From Datisca glomerata (taxonomy: Eukaryota > Streptophyta > Magnoliopsida > Cucurbitales > Datiscaceae): DNA of 64,000 nucleotides. Location: assembly GCA_003255025.1 (NCBI GenBank), contig QANY01011973.1, positions 871,756 to 935,755 of the forward strand, read 5' to 3'. Position 1 is the first letter of the stretch; every line of letters begins with the position of its first letter. Below the pieces are notes generated by a model. That model saw only the letters and a program-made list of their open reading frames with translations. It had not been told where the DNA came from and made no database searches. A program made the position numbers and the translations under genes. Positions 23,801-35,599 of this stretch are shown here, piece after piece.

Positions 23801-23940
23801 ACGAGATGATGGGTATGGCCCTTTCGAGTAAATGGTCGTCAAAGGCTGAGGTTCAGCATCAGAGAGCTCAACCACAAGGCTCACAAACATTAGAAGCTGA
23901 GGTGGTGGTTGAACCAGTGGAGGCTGGTGGTCAGAAATGA
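17898..23940 (+). CDS. HSP89.1: Mitochondrial HSP90 chaperone, HSP89.1/Hsp90-6 type
   Basis: Twenty exons with GT-AG junctions keep the frame: 17898-18017, 18349-18537, 18632-18705, 19413-19538, 19621-19714, 19801-19884, 19986-20129, 20220-20333, 20505-20561, 20669-20743, 20831-20935, 21224-21364, 21456-21548, 21652-21729, 21941-22195, 22479-22581, 22923-23097, 23181-23286, 23392-23481, 23767-23940. The product has 798 aa, close to 799 for Arabidopsis At3g07770. The N-terminus [20 protein letters not shown] is Arg/Ser-rich and suits mitochondrial import. The GHKL ATPase motifs are intact: [13 protein letters not shown] (about 125-137), DSGIGMT (about 171) and [11 protein letters not shown] (about 214). 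A charged linker of KKKKTK type follows. The C-terminus EPVEAGGQK lacks the cytosolic MEEVD and the ER KDEL. It is an ATP-driven folding chaperone of the matrix. The gene appears functional. Confidence 0.96.
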
Positions 23941-25070
23941 GCACACAACCTGCATATCTCTATGTACTTGAAATGATAAAAGAAAATAATGAATATATTA
24001 GGCTTTGGTAAATATAAATTTTGAGTAGTGGTTATAATGGTTGGATTAGTAGATGTAGTTTTGTGATGTTATCATCTTAAAGCACTATCTTCCCATCAAT
24101 TTGTGCTGTATAGTGTGAATGAATTTTCTTGAAGGTCAATAATGTGCAATTAAATTTTCTTTAGATCAGGGTGAAAGCATATACTGGTTAGTGATTTATG
24201 AGATTACTTATTTACTTCTTTTTAGGTAGGTTGGCTTAATTAAATTTCCTTTTTACATATGTCTAATTGGTTTCATTAATTTTCTTTATTTGTTACCTAA
24301 TTTTGTATAGGTTATTTTCGGAAGGAGCATTTTACTTAAATAAATGTAAGAAAAATTATAACAATATTAAGTATTACAAAATAGTAAAGTAAGTTCACAT
24401 ATTTTATGCCTTCTATGTTATTACCGCAGTATATATTACTAACTAAGATTTTCAATTTTGAATAATCAATTATACATTTAATTTATTTTTTTCTTTATAA
24501 TTATGAAGAATATCTAAAAAATGTATAAATTCATCTATTAATTATATTGGGTTAATTTGTGGACAGTTTTACATTTTTTTAAAGAATATATTAAGTGCAA
24601 TTATGGCGTAACTTTGTAATTTTTTTCATACTATTATTTTTTTATGAAATTATGTAAAGTTATGAATGTTTCTTCACAAAAAATTAAAACCCTTAACTTC
24701 TTCGGTAAACATGTGATGAGTTAGCTCTAAATTTTTTTCTAGAACTAAATTTTTAGATCTGCTCTTACAATTATTTATAGATTCAAATTTTTTTTAATAA
24801 AATAATTTGATAAATTAATTTATAAATAATCATCAAATTATTTAATTTTTAAAATTTAATTAATTTCTTAATCAATATAAATTTAATTTTAATATTAAAG
24901 TAATAAATAATGATCTTTTAAATCGTAAGTTAGTCGGAACTTGGTCAACTCAAGACGACATGTCTACGCGTTTAGTGGGGTGGGGCTAAAATCGGAAGAG
25001 AGAGAAAACGTGATGAGCAGGTCAATCTCACAGTAGAACGGGCTGCGGCAAGGTTCCTTCTGTTCGCTCA
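23941..25070. other. AT-rich intergenic between HSP89.1 and OBE
   Basis: The 3' UTR of the HSP90 gene, then very AT-rich sequence (24240-24920) without recognisable genes or repeats. GC rises again near 24950-25080, where the OBE-type gene's promoter is expected. Confidence 0.4.
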
Positions 25071-25118
25071 AGAGTCAATACTCTTTCTTCTCAAATTTTC
25101 TCATCCCCAACTTCTGTC

Positions 25119-25120
<2 letters not shown>

Positions 25121-25170
<50 letters not shown>
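25121..25170. repeat. (CT)25 microsatellite in a 5' leader
   Basis: An uninterrupted CT run lies in the probable 5' UTR of the OBE-type gene, just before a likely leader intron (donor G|GTGAGC at 25222, acceptor TGAACAG ending 26267). Confidence 0.85.
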
Positions 25171-25173
<3 letters not shown>

Positions 25174-26281
25174 CTTGATTGACAGATCGGCTGAGTTTCT
25201 CCTTTGATATCCTGTTCTCTGGTGAGCCTCTTTTCGTTTAGTTCTCTTGCTCTTTCTTGCCTTCCTTTTGTTCTGTTTACTTGTTTGGTTATTAGAAAAC
25301 GAAAGAAATTGAAAGAAAGTTTCTATTTTTCAACCCTTGACCATGTTTGTCTTGAGTTATCAGTGGGTTTCTGGATTTCTTAGAGACAGAAATGTTTGAG
25401 GGTTGTAGGTGAATCTTCAATTGTTAAAAGCAAATTTCTGTTTTAGGGGTTATTCCTAGTTGTAAGCCTGTATCCCTTTGCTCTCCCCGTTCTACTGGTC
25501 TCCCCTTTGTTTTCTCGGACGAGCTTAAGTTTCAAGGTCGAAATGTCCTCTTTCTTATTCTTCTATGGTGATAACTACCGATCTAGCTTTACTCTGAATT
25601 TGATCAGCTGTGGTTGGCATTGAATTAAGCCTGATATGTGACAACTTTTTTAATTTCAATGTTTCTTGATAACAATTGAGAAAAGAGTTTCCTTTCAGTG
25701 GTATCGGTCACAATTTTACCGTTCTGAAATTGACCATTTGCATAGAAAGTTTGAATGGTGAAAATATTAAGTTTTTCTGCTGAAGTAATGAACTTTGGAT
25801 TGGGGAAAAATATTTCTCGTCCTTTGTAGCTAAACTACATGAGACATGACAGATTCCTTGCTACAAAGTACAAATTATTGATAAGATGTTAGACGTGTCT
25901 GAGGCTTTAATTTTTACTCACTCCAAGAGCATTCTGAGGCATGTCTTTGTCTGACTGAAACTTACCTGGTTGCTTATTACTAAAGTTTAATTTTAACTGT
26001 TGTCATCCTTCCTGAGGAAAATATTTATATGTGATGGTTTACGAGTGGAATTTTTTGGTTGAGTGTGGAATTGTTTCTCCAGTTAAAAGTCGAGCAGAAT
26101 GCTCTTGGAGGAGTGAGGAAGTCTTCTTTTTTATTTTCTCTTTCAGAGTCTCCCTGTTTCTTTTGCATGTTCATATCTCAGGTATTTATTATGCAATCAA
26201 CATTGTTATTGCTTCTTAGTAGTTCTGGGAGATAATGATAAAAATATTAAAATGTGTCTTTGAACAGGGTAGTAAAAGTTG

Positions 26282-28536
26282 ATGGGTACATCATCTGGTT
26301 CCAACATTCACCATCAGCCTGCGAAAATGCTTCCTCCACGTCAGCAGTCACGGTCTGGGGGGCTGCAGACTGCTCTTTCGCTCGTTTCTTCTGATGTCCA
26401 CCTTTCCCCTGAGGAACCTAGATCAAATTCTGATAACATTCGCGAGTCCCCAACTGAGAGTGCAAGTTCTCTGGAAACTTGGCCTAACGCTGATGCCTTC
26501 ACCACGAAGAAGATGGAAAATGGGCAGGCAGATAATGACTGTGCTGAACAGTCTGTCATCCGCCGTCTATCTAGTGCTGATAAGACATATCTTCGGGACA
26601 TAGCAAAAGAAAGAGTTGATATAATCTCTGAAAAGATGCAACGTCTACCAGAGGAGTTCCTAGAAGAATTGAAGAATGGGCTTCGAGTAATTCTTGATGG
26701 AAACGGTAGTCCACAGCAGACGGATGAGTTCTTTTTCCTGCAGAAGCTTGTTCAGAGTAGAACTGATTTGACTGCGAATACTTTGATTAGAGCACATCGT
26801 GTGCAGCTTGAAATTCTTGTTTCCATAAATACTGGAATTCAGGCATTCTTGCACCCAAATGTTAGTCTGTCTCAAACTACCCTCATTGAGATTTTTGCGT
26901 ACAAAAGATGTAGGAATATAGCATGCCAAAACCAGCTTCCAGCTGAGGATTGCCCTTGTGCAATATGCACCAACAGAAATGGTTTCTGCAATCTTTGCAT
27001 GTGTGTTATCTGTAACAAGTTTGATTTTGAAGTGAACACCTGCCGTTGGATCGGTTGTGATCTGTGCTCTCATTGGACTCACACAGACTGTGCTATTCGT
27101 GATGGACAAATTTGCATGGGGCCTTCTGTAAAGAATGGAGCAGGACCGACTGAAATGCTCTTCAGGTGCCAGGCCTGCAATCGCACTTCTGAGCTGCTAG
27201 GTTGGGTTAAAGATATTTTCCAGCACTGTGCACCTTCCTGGGATCAGGAAGCTCTGATGAGGGAATTTGATTTTGTTAGTAGGATCTTCCGTGGAAGTGA
27301 CGACCCCCGAGGGAGAAAACTTTTCTGGAAGTGTGAAGATCTGAAAGAAAAATTGAAGAGTACAGTTGTGGATTCTACAACAGCTAGCAGAGCTATATTG
27401 ATGTTTTTCCAAGGTACTTACAGTTTATTACATTTACTTCATTTTGTTGTGATTTGTTCTTTTATCTGGAATTCCGATAGAAGATAATAAATGACATTAT
27501 CCAGATCACACACACAAACTGTAAATGTCCCTACTCCAAACCAAGCCCCATTGACAGGTTTATTATGCTTCTGGCATATGTTTGCTGATTCTTTTACATT
27601 CTAATTGCTCATTTGTCTGGTCAGATAGCTATAATTGCAAGTTAAATTACGCATGCAGAGTCTATGGAAGGATTTATTTCAAGCATGAGGCTGTTATATT
27701 GATATGTCTTATGCAATTAACCCGAGGGTTAACTCTTGCTCTGGAGGGAATAAAATAGTGTTAGATATTGGATACTTTTTAATTTAACATTAAATTTCTG
27801 GCTAGTGAACTTTTTCTTTTATTTAATGTAGCTGTGTTTGTTATCCAGCTAGTTCATCTTGCATTAGAATAGAAGGGGATTTTTTTATGATTCTGACTTT
27901 GTTAATGTCATTAATGAAGAGCTTGAATTGGACTCTCCAAGGAGCTTGGAGAATGGGGAAGGTGGACGGCTTATTGCACCACAGGAAGCGTGCAGCCGTA
28001 TTGCAGAGGTGGTGCAGGAGGTTATAAAGAAAATGGAGATGGTTGCAGACGAAAAGATGAGAAGGTACAAGAAAGCTCGCTTAGATGTTGAGGCTTTTGA
28101 CCGTGAAATTGAGGACAAGACCAGGGAAGCAGCCGATATAAAGATGGACAGACAGAGGAAAAAGCTGCAGATTGAAGAGCTGGAGAAAATTGTGAGACTT
28201 AAGTATGCAGAAGCTGATATGTTCCAACTTAAGGCCAATGAGGCAAAACGAGAAGCTGAAAGGCTTCAGAGGATCTCCCTTGCAAAGTCCGACAAGTCTG
28301 AGGAAGATTATGCTAGCAGTTATCTGAAACAAAGGTTGAATGAGGCTGAAGCTGAAAAACTGTATTTACTTGAGAAGATTAAGCTGCAAGAAAGTTCTCG
28401 GACATCGCAGACTAGTGGAGGGGCTGATCCATCCGAGATGCTAATGTATTCGAAAATCCATGATCTACTCTACAATCCCGCCTCAAAACCAGATTACCAG
28501 CAAAATGAGCGCCACCCTTTTAGAACCAAGCCCTAA
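26282..28536 (+). CDS. OBE1: OBERON-type PHD-finger protein
   Basis: Exon 1 is 26282-27413 and exon 2 is 27920-28536. The intron splits the Glu codon of FFQELELDSPRSLENGEGG. The product has 582 aa. A likely non-coding leader exon and intron (25222-26267) precede it. After a Ser-rich N-terminus comes the conserved OBE region, then an atypical PHD finger (about 223-300: CPCAICTNRNGFCNLCMCVIC, CDLCSHWTHTDCA, FRCQACNR). The C-terminal coiled coil covers about 420-530 (KARLDVEAFDREIEDKTREA and following). OBE1 and OBE2 are nuclear proteins needed to set up the root and shoot meristems and the vasculature, and were also described as potyvirus VPg-interacting proteins. The choice between OBE1 and OBE2 rests on the neighbouring HSP89.1 gene, since At3g07780 is OBE1. 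Expected zinc ligands are present. Confidence 0.92.
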
Positions 28537-28921
28537 GGAACACTTTTAGCAGAGTGATTTATAAAATTTAAATGCCCCAAGTTCTGCTGCTTTGTTGGTT
28601 TAGGCCTTGAAATGTGTTTGGTTCTTAATGTATCATTGACTTCTGTTTTAGGTCTTGAAATCAACATGGAATCATTAGCTGGTTGTAAGATGTATTAACC
28701 TCAGTTAATGTGGGTCAATTGGTTATCTTTTTTTTTTAATTTAATATATGTTTTTCTTCTACCATTAAGATAAAGCGAGGGACTTGAAGGCAAATCTGTT
28801 CTATTTTCTTGATGAAAAAGAGTTACTTTGAACTGGTTACAACAAAACTAGATAGACTAACAACTAACAACTAGGCAAGCAGTTTATTCTAGCAAGTCGA
28901 GGCTACTGCAAACAAGGTGAA

Positions 28922-29536
28922 TCATGGAGCATTCAGTGGGAGCTGGGCTGCCTTGAGGGTAATCGATCTGTTTGCTCTTTTCCTTCCGTAGGGGCGAGCC
29001 ATGGTTTCTGCAGGTCTATGGTTGATGATGGGTAAGGCTTCTGGAGAAGAAACGGGAGAATTGTTAAATGCAATCGTTGCACTTATGCCATGGCATCTGA
29101 TGAAAGAGCTTGAGCATACATTTGGCGTGACAATTCTTGCGTTATTAACAAGTAAGTCCAATCTTCTGGTGTTGGTTATGCTGATCATTCTGTTAGGCAT
29201 GTTTGATGGGACCAGAGTTCCATTTGGGAAATGTAGAAGCTGGTTTAGATGCAGTGCTGTTGGGATTGAATGGCTAAGAATGAAATCTTGTAATTGATCA
29301 GGATCGAGTGATACTTCTGATAGCTCTTGGTTGTTTGGCATGAAGAAGGTTATATCTTTGTTTTGCAGGGAGGAGTTGGGGAAGCTGTTTAGGATTTTAA
29401 GAAGTATGACAAATCCATGGTATGATTGCATTCTCATATCATTCATTGCTGCTTGCAGGTCTGTTTGGTTAATTGGATTTGCTGCTTGAGATTCTCCGAT
29501 CGCGACGAGTAGAAGAAAGAAAAACAGGGGAGCCAT
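28922..29536 (-). CDS. Small secreted FAS1 (fasciclin-like) protein
   Basis: The minus-strand frame gives 204 aa from the ATG at 29536, whose N-terminus MAPLFFFLLLVAIGESQAA is a good signal peptide. An upstream in-frame ATG at 29608 would bury it, so the shorter start is preferred. One FAS1 domain follows. The H1-like box is DITFFMPNNQEL, the central SHSIPTALHLNQLLHF carries the helix with the His, and LVNNARIVTPNVCSSSFIRC leads into the H2 region. The tail is short and basic, with no clear GPI signal and few Pro/Hyp clusters, so it is not a classical arabinogalactan protein. Such proteins act in cell-wall adhesion. Single exon, convergent with the OBE-type gene. The exact family member is not recognised. 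Confidence 0.75.
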   Translation of the reverse strand: MAPLFFFLLLVAIGESQAANPINQTDLQAAMNDMRMQSYHGFVILLKILNSFPNSSLQNKDITFFMPNNQELSEVSLDPDQLQDFILSHSIPTALHLNQLLHFPNGTLVPSNMPNRMISITNTRRLDLLVNNARIVTPNVCSSSFIRCHGISATIAFNNSPVSSPEALPIINHRPAETMARPYGRKRANRSITLKAAQLPLNAP

Positions 29537-29933
29537 TTTGGTATCAAGTTTTGGTGATATATTTTTCTCTACTTTGCTGATGAAAGCTCTAGCAAATTTA
29601 CAGTGCAATTTATAGCCATCTTATCAGATCATGCTTTCCTTGTTTCTCAGCAACTGAAGAAGAGTGCTTGAGGATTGTTTTGCTACATGCAACTTATACT
29701 GGAGAGGTTAGTTGTAAGGCAGGTTGTGCATGAAACTAGACGAGGATGACCTCCTGTTAGAGAATCTCAACAGAAGGTGATGTTCAACGGATCTGAATAT
29801 TGCTTCAGATCTACACAGCTCAGATTTGCTAAATGTCTTTAAGTTTTGATTGCATGTAATAATTTTATCATTTTTTTTCTATTTTGTCTCAGTCGGAGCA
29901 GATTTGGGAGGTCTAATATATATATACACACAC

Positions 29934-31440
29934 ACTAGTGAAAAGCCCATAGTTCGCATGGGTTATTGAAAAAAATATATTTAAAATATTACAATTAATA
30001 AAAGTGGTTATTAAAACTAATTCTAAATGAAATATTATATATATATATATATATATANTCATGTGTCGTTCTCTCACTTTTATTATGTTATGTGTTATTA
30101 TTCTTTAATTCTTTTGCGTCACATGGGATTGATTAATATTATCAATTGATATATTAGAAATAAATAAATATACAGAATTGCTAAATAATTATAATAAATG
30201 ATTTGTTTTAATAATAGAATACATGTTTTTTTTGTCAAAATTAATAGAATACATGGTGAATTTAATATTTAATTGACAATTTTAGGTGTGGTATGTTAAT
30301 ATCTATTTACTTGGACAAAATATAAATTAATCTAACAATAAAAAATGTAGATGAGTAAAAGTATTTTCCTTCTTAATTATAAAGTTTTAAACCTGTACAT
30401 ATTTAAAAATCTCAAAAAATGAATGTTTTTTCTTAGTTAATTTTTTTTTTTGCTTTGATTGATTTTCATTTGAAATTCTAAATCATACAAATAGTAATGA
30501 TTACGCATAATTTTTAACACAGTCAAAATAGATGAGTCATTTAGAGTGGAGAATCCTTGGCTTCAAATTTTCTTATTATTTTGTCTATCAATATAAGCTT
30601 AAATTACTTCTATTTCATGTTCAACTTCTAATTTATTTTACACAGATATTTCTATAACTATGTTTAGAATAAATCAGGCAGTAAATTAATTAACTAATTG
30701 TGTGAAAATAAGTTATTAAATTAATTAAATGTAGAGTAGTAATAACTATTTATTGTGTTTTGCATTTGCAACAAAAATTGTCAAGTTTATTGTCGGTGTT
30801 CAAATGATATACGCATATCTGTGAGGATCATGAGACGAAACTATAATGTATTTATATCATTAATATGTTCATATTTTTATATTTCTTAGTCTACGTTTAT
30901 TTGACATAAAGTGAACATGATAACAATTAACGAGATATCTTAAAGGATAAATAAATGTTTATGATATACCACCATAAATGGTAATATTTTGTTTTTTTCT
31001 CTACGTACTTTTCTTTCTAATATAATTATGTGAGAAATTCTTTAGGGAGGATAGGATGTTTTTCAGGCGATATTTATGTGATGGTTGTATTTTCTCTTGT
31101 TTTTTTTTCCTCTCAATTTATATGGGGATAAACTTTTGCATTAATTTACTTATATTTAATGGCAGAAACGAGTGTATATATAGATAGAATCACATGAGAT
31201 GATGCTAGATAATGCAATGAGATGACATCTCAAATTTTATTCTTCAAGTATCGGCGGTCAACATATATAATATTAATGGTGAAATTAAAAATTTCTTAAA
31301 ATTATTATGTCTATCCCTGAACTAAGTTTTAAATTTTATCTTCAATCATCTAAGTATTTGGTTCCTACAGAATATTAATCATAACAATGTAAAATATTGT
31401 TCTTCTATAATCACATGCAAAGCACGGGTATTCGACTAGT
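29934..31440. mobile_element. AT-rich non-autonomous element with ACTAGT ends
   Basis: The left end ACTAGTGAAAAGCCCATAGT and the right end, read in reverse as ACTAGTCGAATACCCGTGCT, align in inverted orientation over about 28 bp. The interior is very AT-rich and non-coding, with a TA microsatellite and an N at 30058. Similar CCCGTGC..GCACGGG, CTAGT-ended repeats are common in plants and some belong to Helitrons. Class assignment is left open. Confidence 0.45.
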
Positions 31441-33450
31441 ATGAAATGTAAAATTGATTTATGATATTTATATATCCATAAACACTTGTGCTAATTTAGT
31501 GATTTCCACACAAAAATAGCAGTAAGCATACCAAAAATTTTGATATCTTTCATCGAATATCTTTTAACATAATAATAATAAAATTAGAAACGATACTATT
31601 CAACAGAATCAATTTGCTATAAAAAATAATTGTTTGAATCAATTTTCTATAAAAAAAATTGTGCAATAACCAAAATCGATTACAAAGTTAAAAAAAAAAG
31701 ACCATATAAAATTCATATTATATTTTACAGTTGTCGCCAATAATATAAAAGTTTAACATTTTTAAATCTACTTTGACAGTTAGATTTTGAACTTCATAAA
31801 AAGAGAAAATACTTAAAATTAGAGTACTATGTATATTTTTCTCCTTAAATATAAGGTATAATTTTTCTATTAAATAGAAATAAATTAGTGTAAAATTTGT
31901 TTCTCTAAAATGAATAGATTTTTATAAAAGAAGACAACCATAAACTTAAAATAAACCTGGAGAAAGGAAAAAACCATGGAGAATAAGAGAAACTAAGAAA
32001 AGTTATAAATCTTCTTAGCATCCGGGAGGAAAAACTAAGAAGATGATAATAATCATTGAAAAAAAATTTAAAAATTACAAACCTGGCTTACAGTTATAGG
32101 TAGAGAAAGCAAACTTCAAAAATCGAAGTACTTTCATTTTCACAATGTCTCTAATCAAAGATGTGAAGGGTTGCAAATTTTGGAATGTAAATTGAGCCGA
32201 AGAAAGCATTTTTCATGCTAAGATAACGAAGTGGGTAAGCTTACCTTGACAAACGAGCAAGGGGCGCAAATAGCCAAACTAAGTTGATAAATCTTATGCC
32301 AAACGTCACACCTATCCATGGCCGGACTTCTCTTCTCCGACGTAGAAGCATAAATTTGATAATCCAGTTCTGCACTTCTTGCTTTTTTGTAGAGACTCTT
32401 CTTCTACTCGTCTTCTTGAGATAGTTTGACCTCGAGACTCTTCTCTTGTGCTGATTGTTTTGCTAGCTCCTCTGTGGACCGGCATCATAAAGGAAGAAGG
32501 TATGTAAGCAATACCTCATGCTATATATCACCACTTCCTACTAAAAAAAACATATGAAACCAGTTCAATAACAATTCCAGACTGCAAGAAAGCAAGATAC
32601 GAGAACAAGAAAATCAAAATAGGTTTAGGAGCGCATGGGGGAGGAAAGAAGGAAGGTGACCCATGACGTCAGGGATTTGCACATATATCCCACCCCAGCT
32701 TCGTGGATGAGAGGGTCTGATTATGTGACTCTAGAAGATAGATCTCAGCATAACGCGGAAGATTTATTGCCGCCCATTTACGGTCATAAAGGCTCTATTG
32801 ACTTAGGCCACCGTAACCAGTCGATCTAACCGCGTGGGGATTGTGCCAGAGGGGTGAATTACATTCGTCCAGCTTACTGCATAGACTCAGGCGAGAACCA
32901 TCTAACATCTCTAATTAAAGAGAGTCTACCTTCCACATTCAAGTCAAATCACCTAGATAGTATCTTGTGGGATTAGTCAAGTAACTTCTATGGTCAGTTT
33001 CACAGAAGAGGAGACAGAGTTGAAAGATGGAATAGAATATACCGTTCTTCCCCCATACGAAGTCAAAAGTGGAGCGACGAACTTCCCTTGAAATTATATT
33101 TGCCTTGTCTGGCCTTTTCTCAAGGGTGAAGGCATCAAACTCAGGGTCTTTTGAACATTCGTAGAGGGCTACTTCACGCTCACTTCAGCCGTCTTTGATG
33201 GCAATGCTTTCTTCGTCATTCTCCCATCTGAGGGGACTACATTTCATCCTTCCTTCGTCCTCTTGGTAGCTCGTGTTTCGACTTTTTGAGAGACGACTTT
33301 GCCACCCTCTGCTGTGACTATAGCCTTGTCTCCTGTGATTTTACTTTCTTTAGGGTTTCACTCTCTCTTTTTCTGGGAGTCCCCGACAATAAGGAAAGAG
33401 ACTTCAAAGGCCTAAGCTATTATATCGACTTTAGGCAAACATATTTTGGC
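31441..33450. other. AT-rich, then GC-richer retroelement-like sequence
   Basis: 31441-32480 is AT-rich with nothing recognised. 32480-33450 is GC-richer and, read on the minus strand, has short open stretches such as DPEFDAFTLEKRPDKANI without a known domain. It probably belongs to the gypsy relic whose RNase H follows at 33590. Confidence 0.3.
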
Positions 33451-33589
33451 TGGCCCTCGTGATGGGGATGAAAGATGAACAAAGAACACCTTACTTATTT
33501 CAAAAGACAGAAACAGAGACTGAAGGTAGGGCAGTAATATTTTCTAATACTAACGGTAACAACCTGCATTCTTCTACTCTTATTTGCAT

Positions 33590-33880
33590 GGATTGTTTTG
33601 GACCAAGAGCCAAGGTTGTCGCTAAACTTGCCAGCACATCGACGTAATGATTTTGTGACTGTGGAACATGCTCAACATTTACTTCGAATAATTTACTTAA
33701 GAGCTTGCGTGCCTTGATGAAATAAGACTCGAGAGACCTATTTCTTAATAATGTAGATCCATTTCAATTGATTAACGATATGTTAGAATCATCATACATT
33801 GTAAGATGATTGATCTTCATCTCCAAAGTTATACCCAATCCTATTATTAGAGCTTCCTATTCTATAGCATTGTTTGAAAA
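33590..33880 (-). pseudogene. Ty3/gypsy RNase H remnant
   Basis: On the minus strand the broken frame reads NNAIE-stop-EALIIGLGITLEM, INHLTMYDDSN, FIKARKLLSKLFEVNVEHVP and then VDVLASLATTLALGP. This is the RNase H tail found in plant Tat/Athila-type pol proteins (NNxAEYEALI .. VDALANLATTLAL). Internal stops show it is dead. No LTRs were found for it, so it is an isolated fragment. Confidence 0.65.
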
Positions 33881-34429
33881 GAGGTTTATGGTCTTAAAAG
33901 TTGAAACAGTTGGCAATTAGAGAATATTTTAATTTAAATGCTTTAGGTTATTAACAATTAATGTTAATATTTTGGTAATTTTTATAGCTTTTCATCAAAG
34001 CAGGATAAATCCAAAAGTCGGAGATAAAGATAATTTTTCAAAAATTCAAAAATCTAATATTTTTGTTGTCAAAAGTGTTTGATATTGGATTATTTGTAAA
34101 TATGCAACATTTTCATTTTAGTTAAGGATTATTATACCTCTCTCTCAAAATCTAGAATTTTACACTCATGACCCATCACAATCAACATAAAAAAATTTAA
34201 CTCTCTCTTTCGTCATCATTTCTTTTTATTTTCACCATACAAAGATCAAATCTACCCACGCCCTCACTTTTCTTCTTTCCCACTATCACCATCTAAGTCT
34301 GCATCTATCTCTATCTCTCTCTCTCTCTTTATTTCTTGCTCATACTCTTTCACAAAACATATTTGAGTGTTTGATGAAAGTTCTCATTTTAGTAAGATAA
34401 GGGTTTTAAGAATTTATGTGTTTGCAGGT

Positions 34430-34612
34430 GGATGGAACTATTTACAGATGAGGTTAGAGAGGAAAATAGACCCAAAGCTAAGGAGGATGCAAAAGAACAT
34501 ATGGGAAAAATGGTGCTCAAAAGAGGCATACCTAGATTCAAAGTATTGTGAGAGACACATGCACAGAGGCAAAAACCATTCAAGAAAGCATGTGAAAGTT
34601 TTTTTGAGTTGA
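34430..34612 (+). pseudogene. growth-regulating factor WRC-domain fragment
   Basis: The frame reads [17 protein letters not shown] and then [20 protein letters not shown], continuing NHSRKHVK. This is the WRC domain of plant GRF transcription factors, which normally reads [20 protein letters not shown] and onward. The second Cys, C-x10-C-x2-H part and the basic tail are intact, but the first zinc Cys is lost. A plausible splice acceptor (TTTGCAG) sits at 34427. Only this one exon is present, without the QLQ domain, and a stop follows at once. It is a captured or duplicated fragment, not a working gene. Confidence 0.7.
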
Positions 34613-34632
34613 ACGATAGTACGAGTTGAAGA

Positions 34633-34923
34633 ATGGGTTTGGGTTTCTACGTGAGTCAGATTGTGAAGGTTTCCAAGAAGGGTGAGAAAGTTGTAGAGCC
34701 TTTGTGGGAAAAGAAATTAAAAATGAAATTCAATGATTCGGAAGATGAGTTGACTCGTTTGAGTTACGAATCAGTGATGGGTTTCGATGCGCTGGAGCCT
34801 AACTCGGAGAACTCGTTTGTTGGGTTTTTGGATCATGTTCCAATGAGTTTGAGAAGATTGGCTTGTTATCCTATACCCCCCGGCCAAGTCTGTTGGCATG
34901 CTTTCTTCTTTAAATATAGTTAA
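34633..34923 (+). CDS. unrecognised 96-codon frame, possibly a captured exon
   Basis: It begins MGLGFYVSQIVKVSKKGEKV and continues with SEDELTRLSYESVMGFDALE and a segment containing SLRRLACYPIPPGQ. The protein-like composition, without low complexity, stands out from the AT-rich surroundings. It starts 20 bp after the GRF fragment inside element A. The PGQVCW end reads into non-coding sequence, so the real exon probably ends near GQ, where CCAAG|TC is not a standard donor. I do not recognise the family. It may be a second captured host exon or the N-terminus of an element protein. Confidence 0.3.
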   Translation: MGLGFYVSQIVKVSKKGEKVVEPLWEKKLKMKFNDSEDELTRLSYESVMGFDALEPNSENSFVGFLDHVPMSLRRLACYPIPPGQVCWHAFFFKYS

Positions 34924-35599
34924 TCCATCAATCTTTTATCTGTGCTCCTCCGTGGCTTATTTGGAAAAATGTTTCGTCCTTGTAGTGGTGATACATGAAT
35001 ATAAATAACAATGTATTAAATTAAATACTTGTGAAATCAGTCGTATGTCAATTGTAGGCTGTAAAGATTGAATTTTATCTTTTTTTATTTCTAGGTCCAA
35101 ATAGTATTTTAACTTTTCCCTTCTTGTCATTATTAGATATGCTTATTCTTGTGATGTTAATGAAAATTTTGACAAGGACGACACAAATCTAACTCTCATA
35201 AAACCTCATCTATTGCCAATGTCATCAAAGGATGCTAGAATTGTAGAAGACATTAAACCAATTTGAAGCAGTGAAAACCTGTCAAATGGTGATTCAGAAG
35301 AAGAAAAGATTGAGTAAACCTTAGAACACAGGTTCGACTTTTTGGAATTGAGGTAATAATCATTACAAATTAGCTTGATTAGATTGCTTCTATGTATTCG
35401 TTAAATTTGTTGTCTGAGATATAAGAGAAAGTGTCATTTTGTGAAGATTTATGAAGTTCTTTCCCAATATAAATATAGTTTTTTATTACTAAAGTTATGA
35501 TGTTGATGATGATTAATTATCCTTTCTATTAGACGGAATTTCAAGCATATTACTATGTGGATGGCGTGAATTTCTATGTCTAGATTGCTCACTAACAGA

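Noticed and set aside
26660..27109. 149-codon minus-strand frame
   Set aside because: Shadow of the OBERON exon; the plus strand encodes the conserved PHD finger.
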